Positions 35,278 to 47,912 of a stretch of DNA of 64,000 bases are shown here, piece after piece. Numbering within the stretch: the first letter of the stretch is position 1; each line of letters begins with the position of its first letter. The DNA lies in the NCBI GenBank assembly GCA_014281115.1, contig JACONQ010000020.1, positions 682,001 through 746,000 on the forward strand. Direction: 5' to 3'. This stretch comes from Laburnicola sp. R22_1 (Eukaryota; Ascomycota; Dothideomycetes; Pleosporales; Didymosphaeriaceae). Position numbers and translations under genes: made by a program. The notes beneath the pieces are model-generated. The model did no database searches. It saw only the letters and a list, made by a program, of their open reading frames with translations, and had not been told where the DNA came from.

Positions 35278-36179
35278 ATAATAAAGGTTACTAGACTTCT
35301 AACTAATTTCTTATCTACTATAACTAGTAATATCGTAAGAATAGTGCAGCTAGCAAACCTAATAGTTATAATAAAGTCTTAGATAGAACTACTATATAGT
35401 AGTTAATAAAGGTAGCTGTATAAAGCATTAATAAAACCTTAAACTATAGTACTATAACGCCGTTTCTTAAATTAGGTTAAATTAAAGTAGGTAATAGTAA
35501 GCTAGTTTAATACAACCTTATATGCCACCTTACTCTTAGTATGGCCATTTTTAGTTAAAATTCTTTATTAGTGTTGTATTTAGGAATTAGAAGCAATTCT
35601 AAACGAGAGGTAGATTGCTAAGATACTAATAATAACTAAAGTTAAGTATATATTAAATAGATAGATAATATATCCTATTGCGATAATAAAATTAATTAGA
35701 ATTAGAATAATCCTAAAAGCAATAAGCTAAACTAGGCTGGTTAACAATCTGATTTAATCTATTGCTTTTAGAATCTCTCTAGTATCTTTATTTAAGTGAA
35801 AGTTGGATAATAAATCTATAATATAGCCTATAGCTAGATTTGTAATTTGTTTATACAAGGAATTTTAAATATAGATGTTTATAAGACTGTTAAGTATATT
35901 AAGTCTAGTATGGCTATTAAGCTAGAGATAGTATATCTAGAAGGCGATTGCTTTCTAGGGTATTGTTTCTAATCCTAAACTAAGCTTATTAATAGTAATA
36001 ATAAGTTGCTAAGGAATGGTAACGTTTATGCTATAGTTTAGAATAGCTATAATAATATATATAGCTAGAGAATAGAGGATTTTTAAGTTGCGCTATGGTA
36101 ATAGATGTGGCATAAATATTACAAGTCCTTATAGGTATTTAGTCTACTTTCTTAGTTATAGAAGTCCTCTCTATTGTTA

Positions 36180-36862
36180 ACGTGTTCGTGCGCGTGATGC
36201 GCGGATTCGCGTGATGCGCCGCTTTTTACTAGGAAAATCAAGAGAAACAAGGAAGTTTAAAGCAGTATAATTCTTTAACTACCTTTCCTTTTTAAAATCT
36301 TCCTTTATTAAAGTTATTAAGAAAGACTATCTCTATAACTTTAGAATTTTAGTTTTCTAATAATAATTAGTTTTAAGAAAAAGTATAAAGTGCTAAAATT
36401 TAAGTCCCTAAAATTTAAAAATAATACTTTTTAGGTGTAAGGTATACTATTTAGAACACATTTTATATTAGGTTCTTTTTAATAAAACTCTTAACTAAAA
36501 AGTTAGATTATCTTTTTATTTTTTAGGAAAAATAAATTAGGAAAGATAATCTATCTTCTTAAGTAGCTCTTTATAAGAAAAAGTTCTAATATAAAATATA
36601 TTCTAAACAGTATGCTTTACACCTAAAAAAGTATTATTTTTAAATTTTAGGGACTTAAATTTTAGCACTTTTATACTTTTTCTTAAAACTAATTATTATT
36701 AGAAAACTAAAATTCTAAAGTTATAGAGATGGTCTTTCTTAATAACTTTAATAAAGGAAGATTTTAAAAAGGAAAGGTAGTTAAAGAATTATACTGCTTT
36801 AAACTTCCTTGTTTCTCTTGATTTTTCTAGTAAAAAGCGGCGCATCACGCGCACGGACACGT
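36180..36862. mobile_element. Long palindromic MITE (Fot/pogo-like, TA target)
   Basis: 683 bp that folds back on itself almost completely: left arm from ACGTGTTCGTGCGCGTGATG, right arm ending ACGGACACGT, centre near 36520, flanked by TA (36178-36179 and 36863-36864). The left arm carries an extra segment of about 18 bp near its end (CGGATTCGCGTGATGCG). There is no coding capacity. Its outer end resembles the terminal repeat of the transposase-bearing element at 62339, so it is probably a non-autonomous derivative of that family. It lies inside the ABC transporter relic. Confidence 0.88.
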
Positions 36863-37430
36863 TATTAAGGTATATTTGGATCGCTGTTTCTAAGAAGCAA
36901 CTGCGTCTCCTTGTCTAAGCGCCTTTTTGCCTGGTAAGACAAAATAATAAGAACGCTATTTATTAATAGTGTAAGGATGACTATAGGCCTTATAATGCTA
37001 ACGTATAGAGAAATAGTGTCTAGGTATTCTTAAGTAGTAAGTAAGAGAGTTGTAGTAATACTTTTAAATAGGAACCTAAGGATAAAGACACTAATATATA
37101 GATTATATAGTAGGGATTTTGTTCTAGATAAGTAAACTGTAAGGGCTATCTATATTAGAGTAACGCTAAGCACATAGAATATAGTATATTAAAAAGCTAA
37201 TTAATTATTATTAGTTGGCCTTTAGTAGATGTAGAGGAGAGCCTTAAGAATATAGCTTAAGGTAATAATAAGTATAGATAACACTACTAGGCTCTGTCTC
37301 TTTAAACTTAATATAGCTGCTCTTTGTAATGTGTATAAGCTAATAATAAGTATAAGGAGATAAAATAGCCTAATAGTAGGGGCATAGGTATCGTTAAGAA
37401 AGGCCTATATTTAGGACTTAAGTTTGTAAG

Positions 37431-40400
37431 AAATCTGTATTACGTAGCCTATAATTATTTTCTTAGGCAAAAGATAGGAGGTAGTGAAGTAAGGGTAATA
37501 GTATAGGCTAGTAAGTTATCTCTTAATTTGTGTAGCATAATATAGCTCTAAGGTAAGCTATAATATTTAAATACACCCTTACGTACAAAGCTTGTTAAAC
37601 TAGTCTTATCTGCGTTTTAGGCGCACCTATATTATTATTTATATAGCTATAAAAGATATAAATACGTCTATATAGACTATTATATAAAAGAGAGTATAAG
37701 GGGCAGAAATATAGGCAAAGCTAGTAGGTGCCTCTAATATTAAGCTTTGCCTAGATCTATGTAGTATAATTAGTAGGAGCTTATTTATAGCTATAGGTAA
37801 TAAGGTGTAGTAGCCTTCTAGTGTTATACTACACCCCTACTCTATAATTTGCTAATAAAGACAGCCTCGCTTAATTAATTTCTCTACTATCCCCCAGCTT
37901 TCCTTATTCTTTAATATTAGGGTAGGAGACAAGACTGCCTAGGCCCTAATTCACAAAGCATAATAGGTTTTATAGGAAGTTACTACTACTATTACTTCCC
38001 TATTCTTAATATATAAGCCTTGCATATATAATAGAACTAAGTTCTTACTTAATTCTCTATATAAGCGCGCACTATAGTTGCTGGTAAGCACCCTATTTCT
38101 ATTTAGGCTAGAAATATATATTTAATAATCTACTAAGTACCTACTTAGTCTAATTAAGCAGTGTAAATTCCCTACCTAGCAGCCATAAGAAAAAGAAGAT
38201 TGGCCTAAGCACCCCTGTTAGACAAGAAGTAAGGACTCTCTAAGACTCTCTTTAGCTAAGAAGTATAGGGTAGAAATATAATGCATTATATAGGCCGTTA
38301 CAAAGCGCATAATAATATTAATAGGATAAGAAGGTCTAATACTAGGCGGTTTGGATAGAGTTAGCTCTTTTTATAATTAGTAGAGGTATACCTATAATAA
38401 GCATATATGCGGTAATAAAAGGGTAAATAGTGCCTTATAGAAAATATATATAGTTATTTCTTAAGGTAAGAACTTCTTTGCCTTTTTACACCTCCTGCAA
38501 CTACTCTCTATATATTTAACTAGCTTATACTCTAGCCTTAACTCTTATAGCTATCTCTCTCTATATCTTAAAGCTAATAGAACTCCTAATAGATAAGCTG
38601 CCCTAGAGTGCTGTTAGATATAGATAAAGAAAAGAGGTCTAGCTTAATTAGCTATTCTGTTTACTATCGCCGCAACAATTCCGCTTCTTCTTAGCACACT
38701 CTATCTAAGGTACAAATAGGCTTTTTATATTACTACTTTAGGGATAGGACTATATATATAGTCCTTAAGCTAATAGTATCTAGAGGGGCATTAGGGATTG
38801 GCACTTATTTTTATTAGAGGTCCTTTACTATAGATTATTTTTAGGCTAATATAAAATAGATAAGATTTTTTAAGTAGTTTAATAGGCGCCTATAGGCTAC
38901 CTATAAACTCTACCTGCCTGTACCTTGCCCACTAAGAATTATGGCACTTTATCCTATAGGTCTTTAGACTATTTGCCTATTTATAGCTTTTCTTATAACT
39001 ATGTTTTTAGTAATAGTATTTTGGCTAGGTGTGTACTAGCCTTTAATATCTTTTTAGATTTCTATTTATATAGTATCTATAAAATATTATACTATATCTT
39101 TACACTTAATAGTGTATTATAACTTTGTATCTAGTTAAGAAGAGACAAGAGGCCTATTAGTATTACAAGTAGAGGGAGGCAAAGCTGTGTTGTTAGTTTA
39201 AGGAGAAAGAAGCTTTCTATTATAGGAAGTAATAGAAGGCTAAGCTAAGCTAGACTTATTGTGCAGATTCTGTAGAGTAGCAATAAAAGAAAGGAGCTAA
39301 GGTAAGATCTTTATGCTCCTTAGAATAATTATGTAAAATAGTAGGAGCGTTTAGTACTATGTAAAAGATTTAGGAGTGTGTGTAAAAAGTAGAGGTAGCT
39401 AATATTATTTGCTAGATAGCAATAAAAGTATAACTAGATTTAACAAAGATTAAGTCTTAATTTTTTCGAAGACTAGATTAAGTAGTAATTATATTAAACT
39501 TATAAGTAATAGATAATGTTTTTAATAGCTCTACTATTAAAAAAATTTAAGTGCCTTATATATATCTTCGCCGCGCCTTTATAGGGGGCTAGTGCCTTTA
39601 AAATTACTTTATATATTATAATCCCTTATATAATATAATATTTAACGTAGTAACCTTTATATTTATTATAAGTCTAGGGAAGCTTTAAATATATTGTTTA
39701 TAAAAGACTACAGCTAGAATAGTATATAATAACTAATGCTAAGAACCTAATATAAAAAGTAAGCGTAGATTAAAGGCTATAAAGAAAAGCTGCAGTAATA
39801 ATAAAGGTTCTAGCTTGTAGAGATATAGCGCACTCTACTAGTATTTTAGCTTACTTTAAATATAGCTATAGTAATTTAATATATAAATAAGGCTTTAAAG
39901 TAAGATAAAGTTATAATATACACGCACGCAAATATATACAGTAATAGGCATACCTACCCTATATAGCTAGTCTGCCCTATATAGCTAAAGGAACCGCAAC
40001 TAATTTAGAAAAGCTATACCCTTTTACTATTAGAAGCGTAAAGCTTAATTTATTATAAGCACTATATAGGCCCTAACGCAAAGTAGTTGTGCCTATATAC
40101 TCTTTATTACTTTGTAGTATTCTTATCTAGCTCCTCTTTTATATAAACGCTTACACTAAATCTATAGTATAAACCTATAAAATTAAGTTAAGGGATATAA
40201 AAGAGTTTTTACACAAATAGGTATTAGACAAGGAGATAGAATAGATAAGAATTTCTAATAGAAATTAAATAAAAATAATACTAAAAGTAAAACACTAATA
40301 AGAGTTTAATAGGTATAAGATATATAGTAAGTAAAAGGCTATAAAGTAAGTAGAAAAGACAAATAATATAAGGAAGTGCAGAAAGGCAACTAGTAAGAAG

Positions 40401-42966
40401 AGGCGGTTAGGCATAGAATGTAGGCAAAGGATAAGAAATATCTTAGCCTTATTAGGGGGCGTATATATATATTATTGCTACTTGCTTCTACTTAAGGTTT
40501 GACTTTTATAAGAAGGTAGTGTATTATACTTTAGATAGCAACTCCACCTAATATGTATAATTCTAAGCTAATCTAGCTTTTACTTGCGACCTATATGCCC
40601 TAATTAAAGGCTTAAGAATAACTAGACTATTTGCTCCCTAGAAATAGCAAGAATGCGCAAAGAGTACTTTAAAAATAGTTAGTAGAGCTATATATAGTTA
40701 ATTTTAAGTAGGTTAGCTAAGATAAACTATATAGTTATGCTTTTAGATAGTAAGTGTTTATATACTAGGTTGGATTTAGGGCACTAAATTTAAACATTTA
40801 AATTTAGTGCCCTAAATCTAATCTAGCGTTAGTTCAGCTAACAATAACGTGCTCTTGTCTAATTCTTATAGTCTAAAGTTAGTAATAACTAAATTATAAG
40901 CGAAAATTAAAAAAGCTCTATATACTAGTAATAAAGATATATAGCTACAAAGCGTATATTTATCCTAAAAAGACACTACACTTTACTTATGCTATTAGCT
41001 AGCTTATTCTAAAAGTAAACAAAGCGCTTAATATTATTTAATAAGCTACTAAGTTATCTTTAGTATTTGCAGACTAGCTTTAATTTTCTATTAGTAGTAA
41101 ATAAATTATAAAAACCCTAGTATTATTAAAGCCTTGCAAATATAATCCTCGCGAATATAAAAATATTATACATCTGCTTAAGCAAGTTTAGAAAGAGACT
41201 ATTAGATTTTAGAGCCTATAATTACAACAAAGACTTATAATTAAATGGAAAGAGATACTAAGAGAGGCGCCTTAAAGCATAGTTGCTATTATTTGTGTTA
41301 TTCTTAAAGAAGCAGCCATATATTACTATATCCTTTAGAGATTTGCTTATTTGGCAGTTTATAAGCTAAGCTGCCATAGACGTATAGTAGCTTCTATTAC
41401 CTAAGTTCTAATAAAAAGTAAGTTTAATATAATAGAATAATGTGTTAAGCAATTTATATTTACTAGTAGTAGGTACAATAACCTTATAAATAAACTTAGT
41501 GGGATCTAATGCCTTTTCTTTTTACTAACAAATATTGCTCTAACTTAGTGGGTTCTATAACACCTCTTATTAGATTTTTGCTAATAGGCCTAGCTAGAAG
41601 GATAGACTTCCTAAAAAGAAAAATAAAAAAGTAGAAGAATTACTATTAACTATACTATCTAAGGCTGCAAAGCCTTTTCGCCCCCTTGCTAAGCGTCTTA
41701 TTACTTCTACTATAGGTTAGTAAGGTTAGTTCTAAGCCAATACAACAGCTAACTATCTTAAATACTATAGTAGAAGCTGTGCCCTAGGTTTTTGCCTAGT
41801 TAGAAGAATATAAGTGTAGTGCTACTACAATAGATAATACTACTAGTTAGTTACTAAAGAAATAGAGACTATTAGGTATTTAGCTAATTATAGTAGGCGT
41901 AATAGAAGTCTCTTCTATTAACACTATTTATAGAGAGACTATTATAGAAATATAGTTATATAAAGATAGAGAGAGTAGTATTATAAGCTTTATAACTAAT
42001 ATGCCTAGCGTAAATATAATAGAGTAATAACTATAATTACCTAAAGACCTAAGTGTTTAATATGTAGTAGTAGTAAGCGTCTCTTAGTTATTATATAGTA
42101 AGAAAAACATAGGCGCGCATATTTATAATAGGCAGATAGACTATTAAACTAATTTCTTTCTACTAGCTCTTTATAATAATTAAGGTAGTTAGGCCTATAA
42201 AATAGGTAGGGATCTTGTGCAAAGGGAAGAAAATAAAAATAAAACTAATAATAAGACATATTTAGCTCTATAAAATCTACTATTAGAGGGCTATAATATA
42301 TAGGTTAGTAGGAATAGCGCGTTGTATATAAATGTTAGTTTTAGTAAGAAAGTAAAGCTTATAGCAGATATATAAAAAAGTATAATAGAAATATTAATTA
42401 GTCTAGACAGGCTGTTAGAATATATTAATAGCATCCTTACAGAGAATATAGAAATAAGGAAACTTAAGCAGTTTTATATTTAGAGTAAAATTTAATAGCT
42501 TTACACTTTAAGCCACACTCTATTATTTCTGCTTTAGTTATATAGCAAGGAATATTATAAGAAAGGAAAATAGTTTTAGTATAGTTTAAAGACTAACACT
42601 TCTATAGATTAAAAGGATAGTGTTTATTAAAAACTCTACCTTTTTTTCTTAGAATAATTTATATTACTCTATAATTAGAGCTTTGTGTCTATAAGTAGAC
42701 CTAACTATATCTTTCTAATTTTTAAAAAACGTGTTTAAATATAATATACTATATTTTAGTGTATATCTTTAGAGATAGAAAGCTGTTAGAGTAAAACAAC
42801 TTAATTCTTATTTAATATAAGCATAGTTTTATTAGTAAGGAGTACTTGCAATATAATGCTAGCTTCTCTAGACTATAGTCTCCTTATTTCTAGGCCTATA
42901 GTTATAAGTTTCTCTTTAGCGTCTTTTAACTACTATATAAGTTGGGAACTTTTATAGTAGTATAGT
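37431..42966. other. Long RIP region without assignable genes
   Basis: Mostly TA-rich with stops in all frames. The ABC relic may extend a little into its left end. The 65-codon frame at 38925-39122 is hydrophobic and AT-driven, and I would not call it a gene. Near 39140-39480 and 40430-42560 plus-strand frames read as protein apart from TAG/TAA, including KPFRPLAKRLITS near 41670, but no family could be assigned. A perfect hairpin sits at 40773-40818. Confidence 0.35.
40773..40818. repeat. Perfect 22-bp inverted repeat with 2-nt centre
   Basis: The left arm GATTTAGGGCACTAAATTTA plus AA is exactly mirrored by the right arm ending GCCCTAAATC, with CA between. Symmetry continues outward for about nine more bases if transitions are allowed (CTAGGTTG against TAATCTAG). 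The mirror is intact in otherwise decayed DNA. Confidence 0.85.
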
Positions 42967-42971
42967 TAGAT

Positions 42972-43938
42972 TGTTAAAACTATATTAGTAAGCAAAATAA
43001 ATAATAAAATAACATGTTAGAATTTCGCTGTTATAATAAAAGATAAATAGATAAATAACTATAAGCTACCTAAAAATAAACTAAAATAGTCGTTCCGACA
43101 ATAAGTTGCAATTAAAGCCAAAGTCAACTTTAAGTAACGCACAAAAAGTTTACTAAAAGATAATTGTAAGAAATCCAATATTATATGTATTAATTTACTT
43201 AAAACTAAAACCAAAATATAATATAAAACTAACCCAATAAATATTATAAAATACGCTATCGTAATATAAATAAGCTCGTACTTAATTTTTCTAAATCAAT
43301 AACTTTTGACAAACTTTTGACAAACTTGTCGCAATCAAGCGCTTTAACAATTTTGAGCAATTGCTAAAAAGAATATACTAAACAAGGCAATATTATATGT
43401 ATTAAATTACTTATTACTAAAAAACAAAATATAACATATAAAAGACTTGTTTTATAATATAAAATACATTAGCGTATAATAAACTAAGGAGTAATAAATT
43501 ATGCTAAAATAAGGCGTTTATTGTTAACGTCACAACTAAGCAATAGTAAAACAAAGTTTGCAATAGCTCGCATATAAAACACTAGTTTGCATATAAAACA
43601 CTAGTTTGTATATAAAACACTAGTTTGCATATAAAACACTAGTTTGCATATAAAACACTAGTTTGCATATAATAGCTTGCATATAAAACACTAGTCTGCA
43701 TATAAAACAATAGCTCGCATATAAAACACTATTGCATATAAAACACTAGTTCAAACATTAGTTTAAAACACTAGCACGCATAAAAGTTAAAGGCATAATT
43801 AAACTATACAAAACTAAGTGTTCGTTAGTCTAAATTATTTTGTATATAGATTGCTAGGTAGCCAGTTTATTAAAATAAATCAACCAGTTTAACAATACCA
43901 GCTCGATCACCTTCTTATCTATTTATCCACTTTTCACA
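42972..43938 (+). repeat. Solo copia LTR
   Basis: 967 bp, TGTTAAAACTA to CTTTTCACA, with a minisatellite of about ten units (43562-43755). It has one small internal duplication (the AACTTTTGACA motif twice near 43301-43324, also seen in the inverted copy near 32015-32035). The flanks, TAGAT and TGGTT, do not form a clear duplication. Confidence 0.85.
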
Positions 43939-46900
43939 TGGTTTTCTAAAGGCCCTAGCTATCTTAGTTATTGTTGTTATTATTGTTGTTAATAAAGGCG
44001 GAGGTGGCATTACTACTACTAGTAATATTAATAGGGTATTTATTATACCTAAGAATCTAGTTGTAATATACTAGGATAGAATTAGCACTCTATATATACT
44101 TTTTAATATTAAAGGCGTATATATACAAACTGCGTTCTAGCAAAGAGGCCTTACGCTAGTAGAATAGCTATTACACTAAGCTAATTTCTAGATACTCTAT
44201 TCTTTATATTCTAGGTCTAGGGATATTAAAGAGAGTGCTTAGCAATAAGCATTCTTCTACGCTAACTAGTATGGCCAATCTAGCGTTAATATATAGGAAC
44301 TAAGAACAATAGAATATCTAATAAGAGTTAGTTAATAGTATTAATAAAATAAGCGATAGTATAGTTAATAATATACCTTTTAGTATTAGAGGGTAATGTG
44401 CTAGCATAATAATAGCTACAAAATAGACGCGCCTTACGCCTATATATATATATATATATAACTTAGATATTATAGGCATTCTAAGTACCTAAAAAAGTGT
44501 TCTATTACACTGTATATCCTAGCACGCTTAGACAGATATTAAAGAGAAGGAAAGATAGCGAGTAAGAGTCTATTAATTATAGTCTATGCACCTAAGTAGT
44601 ACCTTCCCTAGGTACTATCTCTAATATTAGTTACGTAGTTATAATAGTAACTAAAGCTATAGCGACAGCTTTAAGTTTACTCTTAAGTTTAGATAAGGAA
44701 AAGTCCCACTTAGTATTCTATTAATAAGATCTTAGAAGATTTTATTTAGACTATTTATAAGAACTAATACTAAATATAAGAAATAAAAACTTTTGTTCCT
44801 ATTAAAAGAAGCACTAAGAACTGTAGAAGAAAGAATAATTAAGGGAGAAGGAACAACTATACGAGAAAGAACGTTAGAGAAAAAAAAAGAAAAAAAGTTA
44901 TTAAATATAGTAAAGGTAGAGACCTAGCCTAAAGAGCGTGTAGTTAAAGTAAGGAAAAGGGGCATAGGAATTAATAGATAAGCAAGAAGCAACTAAAAAG
45001 GAAACTAAATAGGAATAAAATACAAAAAGAGAGGAACAAAGCTCTATTACTTAAGATAAAAGGAATAACTATAAGGAGAAGAATAACTATAGGATAAAGA
45101 ATAACTAAAGGAAAGAAGAAATAGGAAGTTTGGCAAATATATCAAAAATAGAAACTTGGCTTAAGGAGTGTGTGGGATAAGTAAGAAAAGAGGGAATAAG
45201 GATTAGTAGTCGCCTAAGAAACCCTAGAAAGTAATCTATAATAGGTATAATAACAATAAAATTAATATCTAATATAAATAAAGGAATATAGCAAGCGTTA
45301 TTAGTAGACTCTAAATAAACAAGTTGCTAGTAATAGACTAAGAGAAATAGAAAGTTAAGGCAAAAGGGTAAAAAGTTCTAAATAGTAGTAAGCGTTAATA
45401 AGTAGGCGAGTAAATTGCGAAGTCTTTAATAGGTAAAAGAAATAGATATTTTAGAAAGACAAAGAATAAAATAAGAAAAGAGCTAAAGATTTAATATTAC
45501 AAAGCTAGCGTTTATAAATCCTACGTAGCTTCTACGCCCTCTTAGTTTATATAGATATTTTCTAGAATTCTAAGGTTTTTATTAAGCTTGTATAAGTTGC
45601 TGTTAGTTTTTAAATATATTACTATCCTATTAATATTAAGATCTCTAAGCGTTAGTCGCTTAATATAGATAGAATATACTTTTATAATATTAAGGCTTTT
45701 AAGTAGCTAGTATAATGCGTTAGTATAGCACTATTAACTTAACTACTACAGCATACCTAATAGGGGAGATTTTAACGCCTATAGTATAGATTTAGACTAG
45801 GCTATATACAGGTGTAGTCTTGCCTACTACTAGACCCTTATACTTTAGAGGCAGCTAGCACTAGAAGGGCTGCTATAAGTAATAATAAAAGAAATATAGC
45901 TAGTTAATATAATATAAAGAGGTTTATAGGTAAGTGGAAAGATAGGTAGTAAGAGTTAGTAAAATAGTAAGCTGTTTGCTCATACTTATATATAGAAGTC
46001 TTAAGTAGTAGGCACTAATAGTTTAGTTATAGCAATAGGATTTAGAATTAGAAATCTAGATTTAGTTAAATATTCTAAGCCTAAACTAAGGTTTCTATAA
46101 ACTATTTTTAGGAAACACAATAGCAAATTTTGGTATAGGCTTTAAGTATACTACACTTTACACATACTTATTATAGATTAAGTTAAAAGTATATTCTATA
46201 GCGTAAAGACTTTACCTTATAAGATATAATATTAGAACAATTTAATAACGCAGTATTAGTGTTACTTTTATAAACACTAACTATATTAGAATTTAAAGTG
46301 TTAAAGGACGCTATACTAAAAATAAATGCTAAATTTAATTCTTGCAAAAAAGTTAAGCAACTTAAAGCTGTAGGAAAGAAGATGGCAGATAAGCACAAAG
46401 ATAAAATAAATAAGATGCGCTAGGCTTTTAAGATGGCGTTAAAGTAAACTAATAATTTCTTAATTATTACTGCTAATTATATTAAGGAGCTGTAGTATAG
46501 GCTAAAGGAGTAAGAGTGGTACGCGTGCTAATATTTAAAACTAGGCGCTTTGCTAATTCTAAGTAGACTTAATTATATTCTAAAAGAAGAAATTAACAAT
46601 CTTTATGCGCGGGTACTTAACTAGAATAAGTAAAAGGAAGTTATATTAGAGTGGTTAAATTTACTAATAGCTTTTTTATTTAGGGACACTATTATAAGCA
46701 ATGCACCTAAAATTAATACTCTATATGGTTAGATTAAGCAGAGTTCTATATAATTCCTCTTCTACTTAGGTTTGCTTCTTTGCTAGACTACTACTATATA
46801 GACGCTATAAATTATATAATTATTAATATTCTTGCCTATACTCTTATAATCCTCTATAATAATATATAATAATAAGATAATAAAGGACTAGCCTATGCGC

Positions 46901-47113
46901 GTCTAACTATAATATCCCCCCCTGCCTTAAGAAAAACTTACTATCTAGGAAAGGATTCTCTTTAAGCACAGGTTAGTTCCCTATTTTTTAATATTTTCTA
47001 AGATCCTTAATATATAGTAGTAAATAAGATCTCTTCTATACTTTTCTAGGGTTAAACTAGATTATTCTATCATTATTCTTATATTATTTATTATTCTGTG
47101 CACTATATTTAGA
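43939..47113. other. RIP region with unassigned coding-like relics
   Basis: Contains a (TA)n run near 44441-44461, the second copy of the 33410 repeat at 44555-44655, an A-rich Lys/Glu-biased stretch (44800-45500), and a plus-strand frame near 46190-46700 that is readable apart from TAG/TAA (KINKMRQAFKMALKQTNNF). The minus-strand ORF at 46183-46398 is its shadow. No family recognised. Confidence 0.35.
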
Positions 47114-47123
47114 GCTGTACAAG
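47114..47123. other. Target duplication of MULE copy 2 (left)
   Basis: GCTGTACAAG here and GCTGTATAAG at 51415-51424: a 10-bp duplication with one C-to-T difference of the RIP type. Confidence 0.9.
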
Positions 47124-47912
47124 TGGCAAATAACTGCTATACTACTACTTAGTATAATAATTCCCTCTCTACTACTGTTTTTAATACACTACTACACATA
47201 TGACTTTAGCTTAAATAATAATCTAAATACTACTATTTCTAACCTAAATGCCACTGTTTAATAGTGGGTCTCCCTCACCCCCCTAAGACGCTCTTAGTAG
47301 TAGACAAAAGCAGCATTTTTATATAAAAAGGAATAGATTAGTCTATATTATAGATAGATCTAAATCTCTATTTATAGTCTTATAATTAGTCTGTTTAAGC
47401 TCTTTTTCTTAATTGTGTTAATAAGGCTAGAGGCTCTTCACTTTAGACATTGCTCTTCTCTTTATCTCTACTTACTATAGGTCTTTTATTTCTACTAGGT
47501 AGACTTATACTATTAATAGTAATATTTAGAATAGAGCTAGATATTCTAAATATAAAGGTATTATTTGTAATAGTAGAATTAATATATGTAAATTGTAAAG
47601 TAGTTGTATTAACTTAAGAGCTACTACTTCTTTATTACTTATTTATATCCAGCGATGGCTGCTCTTTATTTAACTAGGATACTAGCTATTCTAAAGAAGG
47701 TTAAAATTATAAGATTAGATGTTCTGCGTGCGTTATTAATGCTTACACTATATAAGATTAGTTATGCTTATTATTTCTGTTTTTATTTACTGCTTAGATT
47801 TGGTGGGGTTCTATTGCTTTAGCTTTAAGGCGCGCTTATATAGCTCTAATTTATTGCTATAGGGCAAGTAGTTAGATAATTAAAAGTGGGTTAAGTTGAG
47901 ACGAGTATATTA

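Larger units (their letters stand above)
33490..37430 (-). pseudogene. HMT1/ATM-type ABC half-transporter, RIP relic split by two insertions
   Basis: Minus strand, three blocks. (a) 37430-36866: several hydrophobic helices (IALTVYLSRTKSLLYNLY, then SLYVSIIRPIVILTLLINSV). (b) 36175-35290: YLQGLVIFMPHLLP, IYIQNSLYKQITNLAIGYII, LIAFRIILILINFIIAIGYI and QDFIITI, the membrane domain order of ABCB/HMT1 half-transporters. (c) 34290-33530: the nucleotide-binding domain with a damaged Walker A (TTSSKKST near 34103-34147 in place of G-x-x-G-S-G-K-S-T), Q-loop IAIIPQNSILF, a signature region reading FSRELQRLAI, a Walker B of IIALNKTT (Asp to Asn, Glu to Lys), and an H-loop IAHCLL. A palindromic MITE separates (a) from (b); a solo copia LTR separates (b) from (c). 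Family members move thiol-metal conjugates or similar substrates across organelle membranes; that role is from family knowledge only. Confidence 0.75.

Noticed and set aside
38925..39122. 65-codon hydrophobic open frame that looks membrane-like
   Set aside because: AT-rich codons give Tyr/Ile/Leu/Phe by composition alone; no family pattern or upstream start context.
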